From Desulfovibrio subterraneus (lineage in GTDB: Bacteria > Desulfobacterota > Desulfovibrionia > Desulfovibrionales > Desulfovibrionaceae): a stretch of 64,000 nucleotides of DNA. Numbering within the stretch: position 1 is the stretch's first letter; the number at the start of each line of letters is the position of its first letter. Shown here piece after piece: positions 8,719 through 17,319 of this stretch. A model generated the notes under the pieces. It did no database searches. It had not been told where the DNA came from and saw only the letters and a program-made list of their open reading frames with translations. A program made the translations under genes and the position numbers. The stretch spans positions 417,574 to 481,573 of the forward strand of contig NZ_BLVO01000013.1 of the NCBI RefSeq assembly GCF_013340285.1, read 5' to 3'.

Positions 8719-9465
8719 ATGAAACGGAAACCGAAAATAGCGTTCTTTGACTTTGCAGGTTGCGAGGGCGACCAGCTTCAGGTGGCGAATCTTGAGGAAA
8801 CCCTGCTCGACGTGCTCGGGCATGTGGAAGTGGTGAGCTTCCGCGAGGTGATGACCGGCCATAGCGATGACTATGATATCGCGCTGGTGGAAGGTTCCAT
8901 CACCCGTCCTGAAGATGAGGAACGGCTGAAGGAGATACGCGCAAACGCCAAGATTCTGGTGGCGTTTGGTGCCTGTGCGACCATCGGCGGCGTGAACGCC
9001 ATGAAGAACTTCATGAGCGAAACCATGTATCGCCGTCAGGTATACGGCGACAACGCCCGTTGCTACAGCACCTATGCTGCCCGGCCGCTTTCCGCTGTGG
9101 TGAAGGTGGATGCCGAGATTCACGGCTGTCCCATCGACCGCAACGAGTTTCTGCGCATCATCAAGGACCTGATCATAGGCAAGCGCCCCTTTGTGCCGGA
9201 CTATCCTGTCTGCGCAGAGTGCAAGCAGGCCGGTAACATATGCCGGTATGATCTTGGCCAGCTGTGTCTGGGCATGATCACCCGTGCAGGCTGCGGCGCA
9301 TGCTGCATCAACGAGGGAGCCCACTGCTGGGGCTGCCGCGGGCTCGCGCCCATGGCGAACCTTGATGCCGCCCGCTATGTGATGGAGGAGCGTGCCGGAT
9401 ACAGCCGTTCCGAAGTGCAGGATCTGCTGCGCATTTTCCTCAGTCATACCACCGCGCCTCTGTAG
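8719..9465 (+). CDS. hydD: [NiFe] (sulf)hydrogenase delta (small) subunit with an atypical proximal-cluster ligand
   Basis: Small subunit of 248 residues that should carry the proximal [4Fe-4S] cluster next to the NiFe site, plus further clusters. Family ligands appear at GACATIGG (about residue 93) and HGCPIDRNEF (about 136), and a Cys-rich tail (CAECKQAGNICRY, LCLGMITRAGCGACC, HCWGC) holds the other clusters. The first motif reads FAGCEGDQLQ (about residues 13-22), where archaeal HydD has C-x-G-C, so one expected Cys ligand is Asp. The codon is GAC in the given sequence. The gene follows hydG by 9 bases with AGGAGG upstream, and precedes hydA. Confidence 0.9.
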   Translation: MKRKPKIAFFDFAGCEGDQLQVANLEETLLDVLGHVEVVSFREVMTGHSDDYDIALVEGSITRPEDEERLKEIRANAKILVAFGACATIGGVNAMKNFMSETMYRRQVYGDNARCYSTYAARPLSAVVKVDAEIHGCPIDRNEFLRIIKDLIIGKRPFVPDYPVCAECKQAGNICRYDLGQLCLGMITRAGCGACCINEGAHCWGCRGLAPMANLDAARYVMEERAGYSRSEVQDLLRIFLSHTTAPL

Positions 9466-9483
9466 GCTGCGGGAGGAGATACG

Positions 9484-10926
9484 ATGAGCGCCAAGAAAGT
9501 GAAGAAAGACGAAACCAAGGCCCCCGAGCCCGTCGCAACCTGTGCCGCGTGCACTGATCCTGTGCTGGCTGCGGAGGCTGAAGGCAAAAAGACCATACAT
9601 GTGCACCACGTTACGCGCGTGGAAGGGCACGGCAATATCGTTGTCGTGATCGGCGAGAACAACGCGGTGGAAACCGTGCGCTGGGAAGTGCCGGAAGCGC
9701 CGCGCTTCTTCGAGGCCATATTGCAGGGGCGCAGCTATAAGGATGTGCACCAGATCGTGTCGCGCATCTGCGGCATCTGTTCCATAGGGCATCAGCTGTC
9801 CTCGTTGCAGGCAACGGAAGATGCCATGAACATCCGCATCTCCGCCCAGACGGTCACGCTGCGCAAGTTGGCCATTCATGCGGAGAACCTGCAGAGCCAT
9901 CTGTTGCATCTTGCCTATCTCGTGCTGCCGGACCTGATGGGGGTGGGTTCCGTCATTCCGCTGGCAGAAACGCATAAGCCGCAACTTGTGGGGCTTATCG
10001 CCCTGCGTCGTCTGGCAAACGAGTTCTCGCGTACCATCTGCGGCCGCACCACGCACCCGCAGCGCATGGTGCCGGGCGGGTTCACCAAGCTGCCGACGGA
10101 AGAGGAGCTGCTTGTGCTGCTCAACGGCTTCCGCGACAGTCTGCCCGGTTTCAGGGAAGCCGCAAATCTGTTCGCCTCGCTGGCGGGCAAGTTCCCTGAC
10201 TTCAGTCGTGAGACCGAATACATCGGCCTTGTTTCCCCCTCGGAATACGCCCTGTACCGGGGCGAGGTGGGATCATCCGACGCAAGCCGCAAGCCTGCCA
10301 GCTTCTACCGCAATGTGACGCAGGAATACTGTGTTCCCCAGTCCACGGCCAAGTGGACAAAGAACAAGCGTAATTCCTTTATGGTGGGGGCGCTTTCACG
10401 CTACAAGCTGAACCATATGCATCTCAAGCCCACGGCGCGGGAAGTGGCAAAGCTTGTGGGGCTTACCCCCGAAACGGTGAACCCTTATCACAACAACCTT
10501 GCGCAGCTGGTGGAATGTGTTCACTCGGTGGAAGATTCCATGGAACTGGTGGAATCCTTGCTTGTTGGCGGAGTGAAGCGCGAAAAAGCGCCTGTGATCC
10601 GCCCCCGTGCAGGGCGCGGTGTGGGTGCCGTGGAAGTGCCGCGGGGCATTCTGTTCCACAGTTATGAATACGATGCCAAGGGCCGCATGGTTGAGGCGGA
10701 TTGCGTTATCCCCACCAACATGAACCACGCCAACATTCAGCACGATCTGGAAGCACTGGTGCCGATGATCGCGGACAAGTCCGAAGCCGAGATAGAGCTG
10801 ACGACATCCATGCTGGTGCGGGCGTATGACCCGTGCATATCGTGCTCCACCCATTGTCTGGACATTACCCCCAATCAGGAAAGCAAGCCGGATAGGGGCG
10901 TGAAGTTCGTGTATAAGGGGCGGTAG
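9484..10926 (+). CDS. hydA: [NiFe] (sulf)hydrogenase alpha (large, catalytic) subunit
   Basis: Catalytic subunit of 480 residues that binds the NiFe(CN)2CO site and interconverts H2 with protons and electrons. Both cysteine pairs are intact: L1 motif SRICGICSIGH (about residue 92) and L2 motif DPCISCSTH near the C-terminus (about residue 451). About 20 residues follow the L2 histidine. Family knowledge says such a tail is removed by a maturation protease, but no such protease or hyp gene lies in this window. An N-terminal extension of about 35 residues is Lys/Ala-rich with CAAC. Gene order and content match the archaeal hydBGDA set (group 3b). A rho-independent terminator follows at 10976. 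Confidence 0.92.
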   Translation: MSAKKVKKDETKAPEPVATCAACTDPVLAAEAEGKKTIHVHHVTRVEGHGNIVVVIGENNAVETVRWEVPEAPRFFEAILQGRSYKDVHQIVSRICGICSIGHQLSSLQATEDAMNIRISAQTVTLRKLAIHAENLQSHLLHLAYLVLPDLMGVGSVIPLAETHKPQLVGLIALRRLANEFSRTICGRTTHPQRMVPGGFTKLPTEEELLVLLNGFRDSLPGFREAANLFASLAGKFPDFSRETEYIGLVSPSEYALYRGEVGSSDASRKPASFYRNVTQEYCVPQSTAKWTKNKRNSFMVGALSRYKLNHMHLKPTAREVAKLVGLTPETVNPYHNNLAQLVECVHSVEDSMELVESLLVGGVKREKAPVIRPRAGRGVGAVEVPRGILFHSYEYDAKGRMVEADCVIPTNMNHANIQHDLEALVPMIADKSEAEIELTTSMLVRAYDPCISCSTHCLDITPNQESKPDRGVKFVYKGR

Positions 10927-10975
10927 GTGAGATGAGTAGGGAAGAGTAGAAAGAGACACGAGAAGAAATGAAGAA

Positions 10976-11003
10976 GCCCGCATCGAAAGGTGCGGGTTTT
11001 TTT
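10976..11003 (+). terminator. Rho-independent terminator of the hydrogenase operon
   Basis: Stem CCCGCA / TGCGGG with an 8-base loop, followed directly by seven Ts. It lies 50 bases after the hydA stop. Confidence 0.85.
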
Positions 11004-11113
11004 GCTGTGTATGGACATTGAGTTGACATATGCCCACAATTGTCTGTGAGTATCGTGTTTGATATTGAATTATCGAATCTGCTGATATAGGTTGCTCGAA
11101 ATAGGAGGGGGGT

Positions 11114-11965
11114 ATGCCTCGCAAACCACTTGCAGTTTTCTATCCATGCACTATTTCGATTTTCCCTAATTTACTCGCTGAGTCACTGCCTCCCATCCTA
11201 AGGAAGGGTCAGACCCCAATGGATTTGATTTGGGAGAAGGTCGTAGAGCAAAAGAATTTCTCATTTCATAGTGGAAACCGTGATCGAATACTTAAATTTC
11301 GCGATTTGATTTTTATAGAAAATGAACTGCAAGGGGGGCGTATAACGCAGCAAAAAGAGCGTGTCTATATGGATGATGATGGAGAGCATTTGCATGCAAG
11401 TATTGTTTCTGATCATCCGCCAATTTGGTTTTTGATCAGTAAAGAGAAGCAGATATTGTATATACAAGCGAATTGTTATTCTCGGATAGGGATTGCAATA
11501 TCATCGCTATGTAAAGCTCTAAGTAGTATTTTTACCAATATGCTAGACTCTATGTATACTGTTGAAGTAAAAAGACTTCCAGCGAAGGGCCGTTTTTGGG
11601 ATATTGTTAAGAGGTCTAAGGGGGTAAACTATGTGGAATTTAAGTTTATGGTTCCAAATATTGCAGGAAGAACAAGTGCTGAAATACGAGAAGAATTGAA
11701 CAGACTCAAAATTGAGGAGAATGTCACTTCTATTGTTGAAAGAAAAGAAAGTAAGCTTGGGTGTCTTCGCGTTGTTGAAGATGAAGTTACAAAAGCAAAA
11801 GTTGATACTATAGAAAATACTGGTGGAGTTTGGTCAATAAATAATAATGAGGGTATTTTTAGAAGTACAGATAATGATGCTAAAGTGAATGTTTCGCATA
11901 TTGGTGAAGTTTTCAGTTCTCAAATTATTCACCAATTAAGAGAAGAGTTGGCGGGTAATGATTAG
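11114..11965 (+). CDS. Unknown soluble protein, first gene of an AT-rich two-gene island
   Basis: Protein of 283 residues from the ATG at 11114, which has a strong AGGAGGGGGG site, or 248 from an in-frame ATG at 11219. I do not recognise a family. No membrane helix is seen. The middle part looks like a mixed alpha/beta domain (PPIWFLISKEKQILYIQANCYS, about residues 105-126) and the C-terminal third is charged. Base composition and codon use are strikingly AT-rich compared with both flanks, which indicates horizontal acquisition. The stop overlaps the start of the membrane-protein gene by 8 bases, so the two are co-translated and probably work together. The first 35 residues look unlike the rest and may come from an inserted element. 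Confidence 0.75.
   Translation: MPRKPLAVFYPCTISIFPNLLAESLPPILRKGQTPMDLIWEKVVEQKNFSFHSGNRDRILKFRDLIFIENELQGGRITQQKERVYMDDDGEHLHASIVSDHPPIWFLISKEKQILYIQANCYSRIGIAISSLCKALSSIFTNMLDSMYTVEVKRLPAKGRFWDIVKRSKGVNYVEFKFMVPNIAGRTSAEIREELNRLKIEENVTSIVERKESKLGCLRVVEDEVTKAKVDTIENTGGVWSINNNEGIFRSTDNDAKVNVSHIGEVFSSQIIHQLREELAGND
11206..11216. repeat. Palindrome GGGTCAGACCC at the alternative start
   Basis: Eleven-base palindrome immediately before the in-frame ATG at 11219. Similar GGGGTCAGACCCC palindromes occur at the ends of REP-type elements in many proteobacteria. Together with an upstream MPRKP-like start, this suggests a decayed element end. Confidence 0.35.
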
Positions 11966-12482
11966 TTATTTGATTGCATATTTAAGGACTATGTGCTTTT
12001 TTAAGGTTGTTGTTCTGTCTTGTATTAGTACTTTAGCTTTGTCAAAAACTGGTCAAAATGAGTTTTATGGAAACATAATGACTTTATTGGGCATTTTATC
12101 AGGTAGTTCTTTGGCATGCGTTGCAATAGCTGCTACTGTTTTGACAAATGAGTCATTTATTAATCTGTCAATTGATTTAAATGTTGGCAAGAGAGTATAT
12201 GGCGCATACGTTGATTCAATTAGGAATGATTGTTTGTTTGTGTTCTTTAGTCTCATTTTTGTTGTAACGTTCTATTGTATTCATGATGTTGACTTGCCTG
12301 GTATATCAATGCCCTTGTCTTTTGTAACAAAGCGTGATTTATTAATGTTTTTGACTCTCGTTTTGTTTTTTTCAAGTATTTCAGCGCTTAAAGACGTTTT
12401 AGAGTCTATCGTAGAGATAATTAAATTATTCTATGAGGGTGTTTGTAAGAAGAGAAAAACTTGTTCTAGTAATGAAGGGTAA
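11958..12482 (+). CDS. Unknown four-helix membrane protein, second gene of the AT-rich island
   Basis: Protein of 174 residues with four predicted membrane helices at about residues 11-29, 38-62, 91-110 and 128-147. A cytoplasmic-looking amphipathic and basic C-terminus (EIIKLFYEGVCKKRKTC) follows. No family is recognised. The ATG overlaps the last codons of the preceding gene, a translational coupling typical of obligate partners. Codon use is as AT-rich as in its partner and unlike the chromosome. A soluble protein paired with a small multi-helix membrane protein is a layout shared by several antiphage systems, such as Kiwa. This is only an analogy, and the sequence itself does not prove a defence role. 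Confidence 0.72.
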   Translation: MISYLIAYLRTMCFFKVVVLSCISTLALSKTGQNEFYGNIMTLLGILSGSSLACVAIAATVLTNESFINLSIDLNVGKRVYGAYVDSIRNDCLFVFFSLIFVVTFYCIHDVDLPGISMPLSFVTKRDLLMFLTLVLFFSSISALKDVLESIVEIIKLFYEGVCKKRKTCSSNEG

Positions 12483-12518
12483 CTTCACAATGTCAAATAT
12501 TGAGTGAGCGATTAAAAT

Positions 12519-12548
12519 AGCCGCTGCTTCTAACCCGAAGCAGCGGCT
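12519..12548. terminator. Bidirectional hairpin terminator
   Basis: Perfect 12-bp stem AGCCGCTGCTTC / GAAGCAGCGGCT with a 6-base loop. On the minus strand it is followed by ATTTTAAT, suiting the dnaE-queD-marC operon. It also closes the AT-rich island on the plus strand. Confidence 0.7.
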
Positions 12549-12602
12549 GCGATATTTCTGACGGCCGACTATAGGCAGGCAACTTGGCCTGCGTGCTTTC
12601 GT

Positions 12603-13220
12603 CTAAAACGTCTTCAAATACATGCTTATCCCATCCTCAAGCATCTGCACTGCCAGAAAGACGAGGATAAGCCCCATCAGCCTTTCTGCTGCTCGCATGC
12701 CGCGCTTACCCAGATATTTGAGCAAACTTGGCGCACTCATCATGATGAGGAAAGTGGCACCCCATGCGCCCAGAATGCCGAGCAGCACTTCTGGGGAGCC
12801 GAGCCAGCCATGCTGGCCCTGCGCCCTGTGCGCATAGAGCATAACCGCCGCAAGCGCGGACGGACCTGCGATGAGCGGCACGGCAATGGGCACGATGAAG
12901 GGGTCGCGGTCCAGCTCCACCACGCTTTCACCCGCCTGCGGGAACACCATTTTCATGGCGATGATGAACAGGATGATGCCGCCGGAAAGGCGCAGGGTGG
13001 ACTGATGGATATTCAGCACGCCGAGCAGCCATTCGCCGAAATAGTGGAACACGAAGATGATGATCAGCGCGAAGATGAGTTCGCGGAACAGAATGCGGCG
13101 CTGACGTTCAAGCGAGTGTTCGTTGAGCATGGGCAGGCACACGGCTGCGTTGCCGATGGGGTCCATGATCAGGAAGAGGGGCAGGGCGATTTCAAATATC
13201 GCCTGCATGCTGAGCTGCAT
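12603..13220 (-). CDS. MarC-family integral membrane protein
   Basis: Protein of 205 residues with about six hydrophobic helices. It has the MarC-family N-terminus (FLIMDPIGNAAVCLPMLNE, about residues 17-35) and the central segment LRLSGGIILFIIAMKMVFP. The family sits in the inner membrane and its substrate is not established; the historical antibiotic-resistance link was not upheld. It starts 3 bases after the queD stop and is the last gene of the dnaE-queD-marC operon. A hairpin terminator lies 55 bases downstream. Confidence 0.88.
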   Translation of the reverse strand: MQLSMQAIFEIALPLFLIMDPIGNAAVCLPMLNEHSLERQRRILFRELIFALIIIFVFHYFGEWLLGVLNIHQSTLRLSGGIILFIIAMKMVFPQAGESVVELDRDPFIVPIAVPLIAGPSALAAVMLYAHRAQGQHGWLGSPEVLLGILGAWGATFLIMMSAPSLLKYLGKRGMRAAERLMGLILVFLAVQMLEDGISMYLKTF

Positions 13221-13223
13221 ATG

Positions 13224-13634
13224 CTAAAGCTCCATGTAGGTGGCGGACTGGGCCGCTTTTTCGGAAACCGTGACAGCATGCACACGCACGCCGTTTGCAT
13301 CTTCCCTGCCGGAAAGACGCTCGGCAAGATGGCGATATATGAACCGCGAAAGGTTCTCCGACGACGGATTCATCACGTCGAAGGGGGGCATTTCGTTCAG
13401 CATCTTGTGGTCCAGCATCTCAAGCACACCCTTGAGTTCCTGCTTGAGCACCTTGAAGTCCAGCACGAGTTCCGTATCCGGGGTGAGACGGTCGCCTTCC
13501 ACCACGGCTTCCACGGCAAAGTTGTGGCCGTGCATGTTCTCGCACTTGCCGCAATAGTTGCGCAGCGCATGGGCTGCGGCAAAATCCGAACGCACGGTAA
13601 GACGCCAGATGCCCTTAGGCTGTCTGTCTGTCAT
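13224..13634 (-). CDS. queD: 6-carboxytetrahydropterin / 6-pyruvoyltetrahydropterin synthase (QueD-like)
   Basis: Converts 7,8-dihydroneopterin triphosphate to 6-carboxytetrahydropterin in queuosine (7-deazapurine) biosynthesis, or makes 6-pyruvoyltetrahydropterin; the two activities cannot be separated by eye. The 136 residues carry the zinc histidines (FAAAHAL and HGHNF), the catalytic Cys region CGKCENMHGH, the DHKMLNEM segment and the C-terminal SEKAAQSATY glutamate. The chosen ATG has AAAGGAG at good spacing and overlaps the 3' end of dnaE by 20 bases. No queC or queE is nearby. Confidence 0.88.
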   Translation of the reverse strand: MTDRQPKGIWRLTVRSDFAAAHALRNYCGKCENMHGHNFAVEAVVEGDRLTPDTELVLDFKVLKQELKGVLEMLDHKMLNEMPPFDVMNPSSENLSRFIYRHLAERLSGREDANGVRVHAVTVSEKAAQSATYMEL

Positions 13635-16600
13635 TGAGAGCTCCTTTCCAGGCGGTAAAATCCTTTTCAAACGCAGGGCCGGGCAGGATGGAGTAGCGGT
13701 CGTCCACCTGATAGAAGGCGAACGTGCCGTTGATGTTCACGCATATCTGCACGGGAACGGCTCCCTGATGCCTCTGCAGCAGACTCTTGAAGGCGACCAG
13801 CGATTCGCGGTCCAGCCCTTCCGTGGGCAGGTCCAGCGTGGTGGGGTCGCCATTGCTGAAGCAGGCTTCTGCCAGAGGCTGGACCTTTTCGGCAAGCAGT
13901 TTGATCTCTTTTACGGCATCCTCGTCCTCTTCGGTGGGTTCATCCTCGTCCTTGCCGTTCTTCTGCTCGGCAACCTTGGCGGTAAGCAGCAGCGGCTGGT
14001 CGGAATGGAACAGCTCGCGCCCTTCGGCATACGCTTCAGGGAAGATGATGAGCTCGCCGGAGGCGGTAAGGTCTTCGATGTTCGCAAAGGCCATCTTGGA
14101 GCCCTTCTTGGTAATGTGCTCCTTGATTCCGGTGATGAGAATGGCGCACTTCACTTCCGTTCCTGCCGCAAGGTCGGCGCATTCTTCCAGCGGCATGAGC
14201 TGCAGGCGCATCAGTTCGCGGCGGTAGGGCTGGAGCGGATGGCTGGTGAGGTAGAAGCCAAGGGCCTCTTTCTCGAACTTCAGCTTCATTTCGTCCGACC
14301 ACTCGTCCATGCCCTGTTCTTCGCAGTCAAAGCCGATGCCGGGGCAGACCTGCGGCTCTTCCTTGATCATGGTGAACAGGGAAACCTGATTGGAGTCCTT
14401 TTCCTTGGCCTTTTTCTGCGCACGCACCACCACGGTGTCGAGCGAGGCCATCATGCCGTGGCGGGAACAGCCGAGGCAGTCCATGGCACCGCCCTTGATC
14501 AGGCTTTCTATCACGCGCTTGGTCACCTTGCGGGTGTTCACGCGGCAGAGCAGGTCGAGCAGCGAGGCAAAGGGGCCACCCTCCTGCCGGGCATCAACGA
14601 TTTCGCGTATGGCTTCGTCGCCCACGTTCTTGATGCCGCCAAGGCCGTATACAACCTTGCCGTCATGCACGGTAAACTGGCGATACGAGGTCTGCACACT
14701 GGGTTGCACCACCTCTATGTCCATGTCGCGGCAGGCGGCAACGTACTTGAGAATCTTGTCCTGATTGCCCATTTCCGAGGTCATGAGCGCGGCCATGAAC
14801 TCGGCGGGGTAGTGCACCTTGAGATAGGCGGTCCAGTACGAGATGAGCGCGTAGGCGGCGGAGTGCGATTTGTTGAAGCCGTAGGCCGCGAACTGCTCCA
14901 TCAAGTCGAATATTTCGTTGGCCTTGGTTTCGTCTATGCCGTTTTCCGCGGCACCGGAAACGAACTTGCCGCGCTCCTGCGCCATGGCCTCGGGGTTCTT
15001 TTTACCCATTGCACGGCGCAGAAGGTCTGCACCGCCCAGCGTGTATTTGGCGACTATCTGGGCGATCTGCATGACCTGCTCCTGATAGACGATAACGCCG
15101 TAGGTGGGCTTGAGGCAGTCCTCCAGCGATGGCAGCGGATAGATGACGGGCACCTGCCCGTGCTTGCGCTTGATGAATTCGTCAACCATGCCCGAGTTCA
15201 GCGGCCCCGGACGGTACAGGGCCAGCATGGCGATGACGTCGTCAAAGCAGGTGGGCTTGAGCATGCGCAGATAGGTACGCATGCCGGAGCTTTCCACCTG
15301 GAAGATGCCGTCGGTGTCACCGCGCTGGTACAGTTCGTAGGTGGGCAGGTCGTCAAAGGCGAGCGTATCCAGATTGGGCGGCTCTTTGCCCGCCAGCGCA
15401 ATGTTGTCCACCGCGTCCTGAATAACAGTCATGGTGCGCAGGCCGAGGAAGTCGAACTTCACCAGACCCACGGCTTCGACCTTCTTCATGTCGAACTGGG
15501 TCACCATGCCGCCCTTCTTATCCTTGTAGAGCGGCAGGTAGTCCGTCATGGGACGGTCAGACATGACCACGCCCGCAGCGTGGGTGGAGGCGTGCCGGCA
15601 AAGCCCCTCAAGGCGCATGGAAATATCCAGCAGCTTGGTCACGGTGGGATCGGAACGGTACAGCTCCGCCAGTTCCGGTTCCGCGTCCAGCGCCTTTTTG
15701 ATGGTCATCTTCAGGTCTTCGGGAATGAGCTTGGAAATGCGGTCGCCTTCCTGAAAGCTCAGGCCCTGCGCACGCGCAACGTCGCGCACCACAGCCTTGG
15801 CCTTCATTTTTCCGAAGGTGGTGATCTGCGCAACCTTGTCTTCGCCGTAGCGGCGCTGGGTGTACTTGATGACCTCGCCGCGACGGCGTTCGCAGAAGTC
15901 CACGTCGATATCGGGCATGGACACGCGTTCGATGTTCAGAAAGCGTTCGAACAGCAGGTCGTAGGGTATGGGGTCAAGGTTGGTTATGCGCAGCGACCAC
16001 GCCACCAGCGAACCGGCGGCGGAACCACGGCCGGGACCGACGGGAATGCCGTTGTCCTTGGCCCAGTTGATGAAGTCCTGCACGATAAGGAAGTAGGCAG
16101 GAAAACCCATCTGGTTGATGACGCCAAGCTCGTATTCAAGGCGGTCCCAATAGGCTTGCTCATCCACCTTGTAGGGGATGGTTTCAAGGCGTCGCTTCAG
16201 GCCTTCCTGAGACAGGCGGTTGAACTCCTGCTCCATGGAAACGCCTTCCGGCAGCTCGTATTCCGGGAAATAGTAATGGCCGAGATCGAGCTTGCAGTCG
16301 ATCATGTCGGCAATCTTCACCGTGTTGGCAATGGCTTCAGGCACATGGCTGAAGGCCTTTTCCATCTCTTCCGGCGACTTGTAATACAGCTCGGTGGTGT
16401 CAAAGCGCATGCGCTTTTCATCGGTCACCTTGGCGCTGGTCTGGATGCAGAGCAGGGTGTCGTGGGCTTCCACGTCGCTTGCGTTCAGGTAGTGGCAGTC
16501 GTTGGTGGCAACAAGCGGCAGGCCCGTAATCCTGGCAAGCTCGATGAGCTTTTCGTTCAGCTCGTCCTGTTCCCTTATGCCGTTATCCTGCAGTTCCAGA

Positions 16601-17112
16601 AAGAAACGGCCGGGGTAGATGCCGGAATAGATGTTTGCCAGCTCCACGGCGCGGTCCATGCCCTCGTTCATGAGCGCACGCGGAATCTCGCCCGCAAGGC
16701 AGGCGGAAAGGGCGATAATGCCCTCGCTGTATTCGGCAAGCATTTCGCGGCTTACGCGCGGCTTGTAGTGAAAGCCTTCGGTAAATCCGCGTGTAACCAG
16801 ACGGCAGAGGTTGTGGTAGCCTTCGTCGGTCTGGGCCAGAAGCACAAGGTGGTAGCGCTTGCGGCTGGTTTCGCTGGTGCGGTCGGTGTGGTCGCCGTGC
16901 GCCACGTACACTTCGCAGCCGATAATGGGTTTAAGGCCCATTTTCTGCGCCAGCGTGTAGAAATAGACCGCGCCGAACATGTTGCCGTGGTCGGTAATGG
17001 CCACGGCGGGCATGCCGAAGTCCTTGGCCTTGTTGCAAAGGTCCTCAAGACGGATGGCACCGTCAAGCAGGCTGTATTCCGTATGACAATGGAGATGAAC
17101 AAAATCTGGCAT
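13615..17112 (-). CDS. dnaE: DNA polymerase III alpha subunit
   Basis: Replicative polymerase of 1165 residues, the usual DnaE length. Visible parts are the N-terminal PHP domain (MPDFVHLHCHTEYSLLDGA), the palm catalytic aspartates in MPDIDVDFCERRR (about residues 395-407), the PGRGSAAGS segment just before them, the fingers, a helix-hairpin-helix and a C-terminal OB region (CAILITGIKEHITKKGSKMAF). I start at the MPDFVHLH methionine because family members begin there. A longer in-frame start at 17169 has a GAGG site, and the choice is not certain. It heads an operon with queD and marC. Confidence 0.96.
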   Translation of the reverse strand: MPDFVHLHCHTEYSLLDGAIRLEDLCNKAKDFGMPAVAITDHGNMFGAVYFYTLAQKMGLKPIIGCEVYVAHGDHTDRTSETSRKRYHLVLLAQTDEGYHNLCRLVTRGFTEGFHYKPRVSREMLAEYSEGIIALSACLAGEIPRALMNEGMDRAVELANIYSGIYPGRFFLELQDNGIREQDELNEKLIELARITGLPLVATNDCHYLNASDVEAHDTLLCIQTSAKVTDEKRMRFDTTELYYKSPEEMEKAFSHVPEAIANTVKIADMIDCKLDLGHYYFPEYELPEGVSMEQEFNRLSQEGLKRRLETIPYKVDEQAYWDRLEYELGVINQMGFPAYFLIVQDFINWAKDNGIPVGPGRGSAAGSLVAWSLRITNLDPIPYDLLFERFLNIERVSMPDIDVDFCERRRGEVIKYTQRRYGEDKVAQITTFGKMKAKAVVRDVARAQGLSFQEGDRISKLIPEDLKMTIKKALDAEPELAELYRSDPTVTKLLDISMRLEGLCRHASTHAAGVVMSDRPMTDYLPLYKDKKGGMVTQFDMKKVEAVGLVKFDFLGLRTMTVIQDAVDNIALAGKEPPNLDTLAFDDLPTYELYQRGDTDGIFQVESSGMRTYLRMLKPTCFDDVIAMLALYRPGPLNSGMVDEFIKRKHGQVPVIYPLPSLEDCLKPTYGVIVYQEQVMQIAQIVAKYTLGGADLLRRAMGKKNPEAMAQERGKFVSGAAENGIDETKANEIFDLMEQFAAYGFNKSHSAAYALISYWTAYLKVHYPAEFMAALMTSEMGNQDKILKYVAACRDMDIEVVQPSVQTSYRQFTVHDGKVVYGLGGIKNVGDEAIREIVDARQEGGPFASLLDLLCRVNTRKVTKRVIESLIKGGAMDCLGCSRHGMMASLDTVVVRAQKKAKEKDSNQVSLFTMIKEEPQVCPGIGFDCEEQGMDEWSDEMKLKFEKEALGFYLTSHPLQPYRRELMRLQLMPLEECADLAAGTEVKCAILITGIKEHITKKGSKMAFANIEDLTASGELIIFPEAYAEGRELFHSDQPLLLTAKVAEQKNGKDEDEPTEEDEDAVKEIKLLAEKVQPLAEACFSNGDPTTLDLPTEGLDRESLVAFKSLLQRHQGAVPVQICVNINGTFAFYQVDDRYSILPGPAFEKDFTAWKGALNDRQTA

Positions 17113-17319
17113 TGGGTAGTGTCGTGTTAGAGGGGAAAAGATCGACATCTGTGTACCAGATTCACCCATCCGTCACAACCTCGCTTGAGAACTAATATCG
17201 TAACATGCTGAAAAGATATGGCATGTTCCTGATTGTTTCATACGGTTCCGGCACTTGCTCAGGCGGAAGGCATGGCGTACAAGAACCGCTAAACCGCCGC
17301 ATGGCGCAAGGAGTGAACC

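Noticed and set aside
7849-10056. Open frame of about 735 codons opposite the hydrogenase genes
   Set aside because: Histidine-rich antisense translation with no domain, covering four genes whose motifs are intact on the other strand.
13558-17130. Open frame of about 1190 codons on the plus strand, opposite dnaE
   Set aside because: It lies wholly antisense to a clear DNA polymerase III alpha gene, and the translation shows no domain. It is a by-product of GC-rich codon use.
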